DNA of 64,000 bases from Paraburkholderia susongensis (lineage in GTDB: Bacteria; Pseudomonadota; Gammaproteobacteria; Burkholderiales; Burkholderiaceae), in NCBI RefSeq assembly GCF_900177725.1, contig NZ_FXAT01000012.1, positions 62,001 through 126,000 on the forward strand. Direction: 5' to 3'. The notes beneath the pieces are model-generated. The model was not told where the DNA came from. It saw only the letters and a list, made by a program, of their open reading frames with translations, and made no database searches. Positions 60,804 through 64,000 of this stretch are shown here, piece after piece; the first letter of the stretch is position 1; the number at the start of each line of letters is the position of its first letter. The position numbers and the translations under genes were made by a program.

Positions 60804-61772
60804 ATGCTCGCGCGTTTCTCGCAGCGTGCCGCGATGGTGCCGGACGGGGCGGCGCCGGGCCCCGCGCCCGGCGCCGCGGCCGCCGTTGCCGCCAGCCACC
60901 CGCCCGAACCCGCCGCGGCCGCGCTCGCGAAAACAGGGCCATGGCTGCTGCTCGCGCCGATCCTGCTGTTTCTCGCGGTGCTCGGCGCGGCGGCGCTGGT
61001 CGTGCTGCGCATGAGCTTCGGCGTGTCCGGCAACGAATGGCGCAGCTTCACGCTGCAGAACTACGCGGACCTGCTCGACGGCTACTTCATCAAGTCGTTG
61101 TGGCTCACGCTGCGGCTCGCGTTCCAGAGCATGCTCTGCGCGGTCGTGCTGGCGATTCCGGTCGCGCTCGCGATGGCACGCACGAAGTCGCGGCTCGCGC
61201 GGCGCTTGCTGCTCGCGGGTGTGCTGCTGCCGCTGCTCGTCAACCTGCTGCTGCAAGGCTATGGCTGGCTCGTGATTCTCGGGCCGGCCGGCCTGCTCAA
61301 TCACGCGCTGCTCGCGAGCGGCCTCGTCGAGCGTCCGGTGATGTGGCTGTATCGCGAACATGGCGTGTTGCTCGGCCTGATCCAGACCGCGTTTCCGCTT
61401 GCGGTGCTGCCGCTCTCCAGCGCAATGCGCGCGGTCTCGATCTCGTACGAGGAGGCCGCCGCGACGCTCGGCGCGACGCGCTGGCAAACGCTGCGTCACG
61501 TGCTGTTGCCGCTCGCGATGCCCGGCCTCGTGTCGGGTGCGCTGCTCGTGTTCGCCTACAACGCGAGCGCGTTCGCGGTGCCGCTGCTGCTCGGCGGGCG
61601 CCGCGTGCCGATGCTCGCGGTGCTGGTCCACGATCAGGTCGCACCGCTCCTGAACTGGCCGGCGGCTTCCGCCTCCGGTGTCGTGCTGATGATCGCCACG
61701 CTCACGGTGATGGCGCTGTCGCAACGGCTCGTGCGCCGCACGCAACGTCTGACCGGGGAGCCCCACGCATGA
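60804..61772 (+). CDS. ABC transporter permease, first subunit
   Basis: 322 residues; PotB-like. After an Ala/Pro-rich tail of about 40 residues come six helices, and the coupling EAA loop is YEEAAATLGATRWQTLRHVL then LPLAMPGLVSGAL. The ATG at 60804 is six bases after the binding-protein stop; a GTG at 60795 overlapping that stop is equally possible. Its stop overlaps the second permease start (ATGA). Confidence 0.88.
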   Translation: MLARFSQRAAMVPDGAAPGPAPGAAAAVAASHPPEPAAAALAKTGPWLLLAPILLFLAVLGAAALVVLRMSFGVSGNEWRSFTLQNYADLLDGYFIKSLWLTLRLAFQSMLCAVVLAIPVALAMARTKSRLARRLLLAGVLLPLLVNLLLQGYGWLVILGPAGLLNHALLASGLVERPVMWLYREHGVLLGLIQTAFPLAVLPLSSAMRAVSISYEEAAATLGATRWQTLRHVLLPLAMPGLVSGALLVFAYNASAFAVPLLLGGRRVPMLAVLVHDQVAPLLNWPAASASGVVLMIATLTVMALSQRLVRRTQRLTGEPHA

Positions 61773-62689
61773 GCACGCCACTGCCGACCTCGCGCATGCC
61801 GCAACCGGCGCCGCCCTCCCCGGGGGCGCCACGTTCGCCACGTTCGCTACGTCTGCCGCGCCTGCCGCATACGATGCCCGGCCAGCTCGGCAAGGCCACC
61901 GCGCTCGTCGCCGCAATCGTGCTGTTCCTCGCCGCGCTGCCGATCCTCACGATGATCGTGATGTCGTTCAGCGCGGCCGACACGCTCGAATTTCCACCGC
62001 ACGCGTACAGCCTGCACTGGTATCGCGCGGCGTGGCACAGCTTCGTGTCGCCGGATGCGACCGACACGCTGTCGATGGGCGCCGCGCTCACCACGAGTCT
62101 CATCGTCGCGTTCTCGACGATGCTCATCGCGACGCTCGTCTCGGTGCCCGCCGCGTATGCGCTCTCGCGCTACCGCTTTCGCGGCAAGCCCGTGGTCGAG
62201 CAACTGGTCGCGCTGCCGCTCGTCTATCCGCTCGTGATGCTCGGCCTGTCGCTGCTGCTCGTCTTCAACGTGCTGCCGGTCGAACTCGGCATGGGCCGTC
62301 TGATCGTCGCGCATGTGATTCTGGCGCTGCCGTTCACGGTGAAGAACTGCGCGGCTTCGGTCGCCTCGATCGGCCCGGAGTTCGAGGAAGCGGCCTGCGT
62401 GATGGGTGCGAGCCCCGGCCGCGCGCTCATCGACGTGGTGCTGCCGCTGATGCGCCCCGGCATCCTCGCCGGCATGCTGTTCGCGTTCATCGTGTCGTTC
62501 AACGAGTTCACGGTGACGTTCTTCCTGTACAGCATCGATACGATGACGCTGCCGGTGTGGCTCTACAGCCGCACGGTGTCGTCGCTCGACCCGACCGTGT
62601 TCTGTTTCGCCGTCGTCATCGTCGCGATCGACTTCGCGCTGATCTGGCTGCTCGAAAAGCTGATCGGCGACGAAGGAGTCGCACTGTGA
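61769..62689 (+). CDS. ABC transporter permease, second subunit
   Basis: 306 residues; PotC-like. An N-terminal extension of about 35 residues is rich in Pro, Arg and Ser (SPGAPRSPRSLRLPRLP) and is encoded by short CGCCACGTT-like repeats. Six helices follow, with the coupling loop FEEAACVMGASPGRALIDVV then LPLMRPGILAG. It is translationally coupled to the first permease. Confidence 0.88.
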   Translation: MSTPLPTSRMPQPAPPSPGAPRSPRSLRLPRLPHTMPGQLGKATALVAAIVLFLAALPILTMIVMSFSAADTLEFPPHAYSLHWYRAAWHSFVSPDATDTLSMGAALTTSLIVAFSTMLIATLVSVPAAYALSRYRFRGKPVVEQLVALPLVYPLVMLGLSLLLVFNVLPVELGMGRLIVAHVILALPFTVKNCAASVASIGPEFEEAACVMGASPGRALIDVVLPLMRPGILAGMLFAFIVSFNEFTVTFFLYSIDTMTLPVWLYSRTVSSLDPTVFCFAVVIVAIDFALIWLLEKLIGDEGVAL

Positions 62690-62756
62690 GCACGCTGAGC
62701 ACGCCAATGCGCGCTCACGCCCCGGCGCACACGACGCCCTTTCGCTGGAGCCTCTG

Positions 62757-62757
<1 letters not shown>
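62686..62757 (+). CDS. Possible 23-residue linking frame between permease and ATPase
   Basis: A GTG overlapping the permease stop opens a 23-codon frame whose stop TGA shares its A with the ATG of the ATPase gene (TGATG). It is more likely a coupling device, or chance, than a functional peptide. Confidence 0.2.
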
Positions 62758-63863
<1,106 letters not shown>

Positions 63864-63977
63864 CATGCACTGACACGCGCTGACACGCACGCCGGCCGCC
63901 CGATGCCCCGAACGGCTCACGCACACATCACGCACACGCTTCACTTCAATAACGACGCTTTTCGACAGAGGAAGATC

Positions 63978-64000
63978 ATGAACCAGCGCCCCGCTTTCCA
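63978..64000 (+). CDS. Start of a further gene, cut by the window edge
   Basis: ATG with GAGGAAG seven bases upstream, reading NQRPAF before the window ends. It is 115 bases after the ATPase gene on the same strand and may continue the operon. Identity not determinable. Confidence 0.45.

Noticed and set aside
63864..63900. Tandem CTGACACGCA-like units after the ATPase gene
   Set aside because: Only about three imperfect copies; too few to call a repeat element.

Overview
The window looks like a chromosome or megaplasmid of a plant- or soil-associated Burkholderiaceae (Paraburkholderia/Caballeronia type). The reasons are high GC with strong third-position bias, a DUF4148 exported protein, an acdS/acdR pair, and a dense set of catabolic operons. 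Outside 52.5-58.3 kb almost everything is accessory metabolism. No rRNA, tRNA or CRISPR array was seen.

Layout. 0-4.5 kb: four-carbon acid-sugar catabolism (GntP permease, SAF-domain oxidoreductase, OtnK kinase, OtnC decarboxylase, start of an amidohydrolase). 4.54-7.83 kb: a lower-GC piece of a Mu-like prophage that breaks the amidohydrolase on the left and an MFS transporter on the right. It holds the 5' part of a gpP-like baseplate gene and three separate gpN 3' tails. Between them lie three unrelated cargo genes in opposite orientation: YaaC-like, membrane/coiled-coil, and AlbA_2/Schlafen-type. 8.7-10.4 kb: ACC deaminase acdS with its Lrp-type regulator. 10.4-18.6 kb: hydroquinone/hydroxyquinol operon (PnpC/PnpD dioxygenase, semialdehyde dehydrogenase, maleylacetate reductase, hydroxyquinol dioxygenase, YciI, Rieske ferredoxin) with a LysR regulator and an MFS importer.

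19.0-45.1 kb is the most interesting part: two paralogous versions of what looks like one undescribed CoA-dependent catabolic pathway, divergent from a TetR-type regulator. Version A (minus, 19.5-26.0 kb) has MaoC, DUF993, shikimate-dehydrogenase-like, CoA-transferase, MHS-family transporter and enoyl-CoA hydratase. Version B (27.1-45.1 kb) has Gfo/Idh/MocA, shikimate-dehydrogenase-like, LacI, TRAP transporter, SDR, DUF993, enoyl-CoA hydratase, aldo-keto reductase, MaoC, CoA-transferase, acyl-CoA dehydrogenase, a second CoA-transferase and a second hydratase. A convergent operon of TIM-barrel isomerase, SDR and acyl-CoA dehydrogenase completes it. The same 12-bp palindrome, TAGATCGATCTA, sits in front of all three version-B operons and probably defines the LacI regulon. 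A different perfect 16-bp palindrome precedes version A.

46.2-52.1 kb: hydantoin/allantoin-type cyclic amide use (carbamoyl-amino-acid hydrolase, cyclic amidohydrolase, LysR, MHS transporter, hydantoin racemase), followed by an integrase relic. 52.5-58.3 kb: more ordinary genes (ribA, CBS protein, DUF4148, 3-methyladenine glycosylase, BON protein, calcium/proton antiporter). 58.3-63.9 kb: LysR plus a polyamine-type ABC importer (binding protein, two permeases, ATPase), and the first bases of another gene at the right edge.
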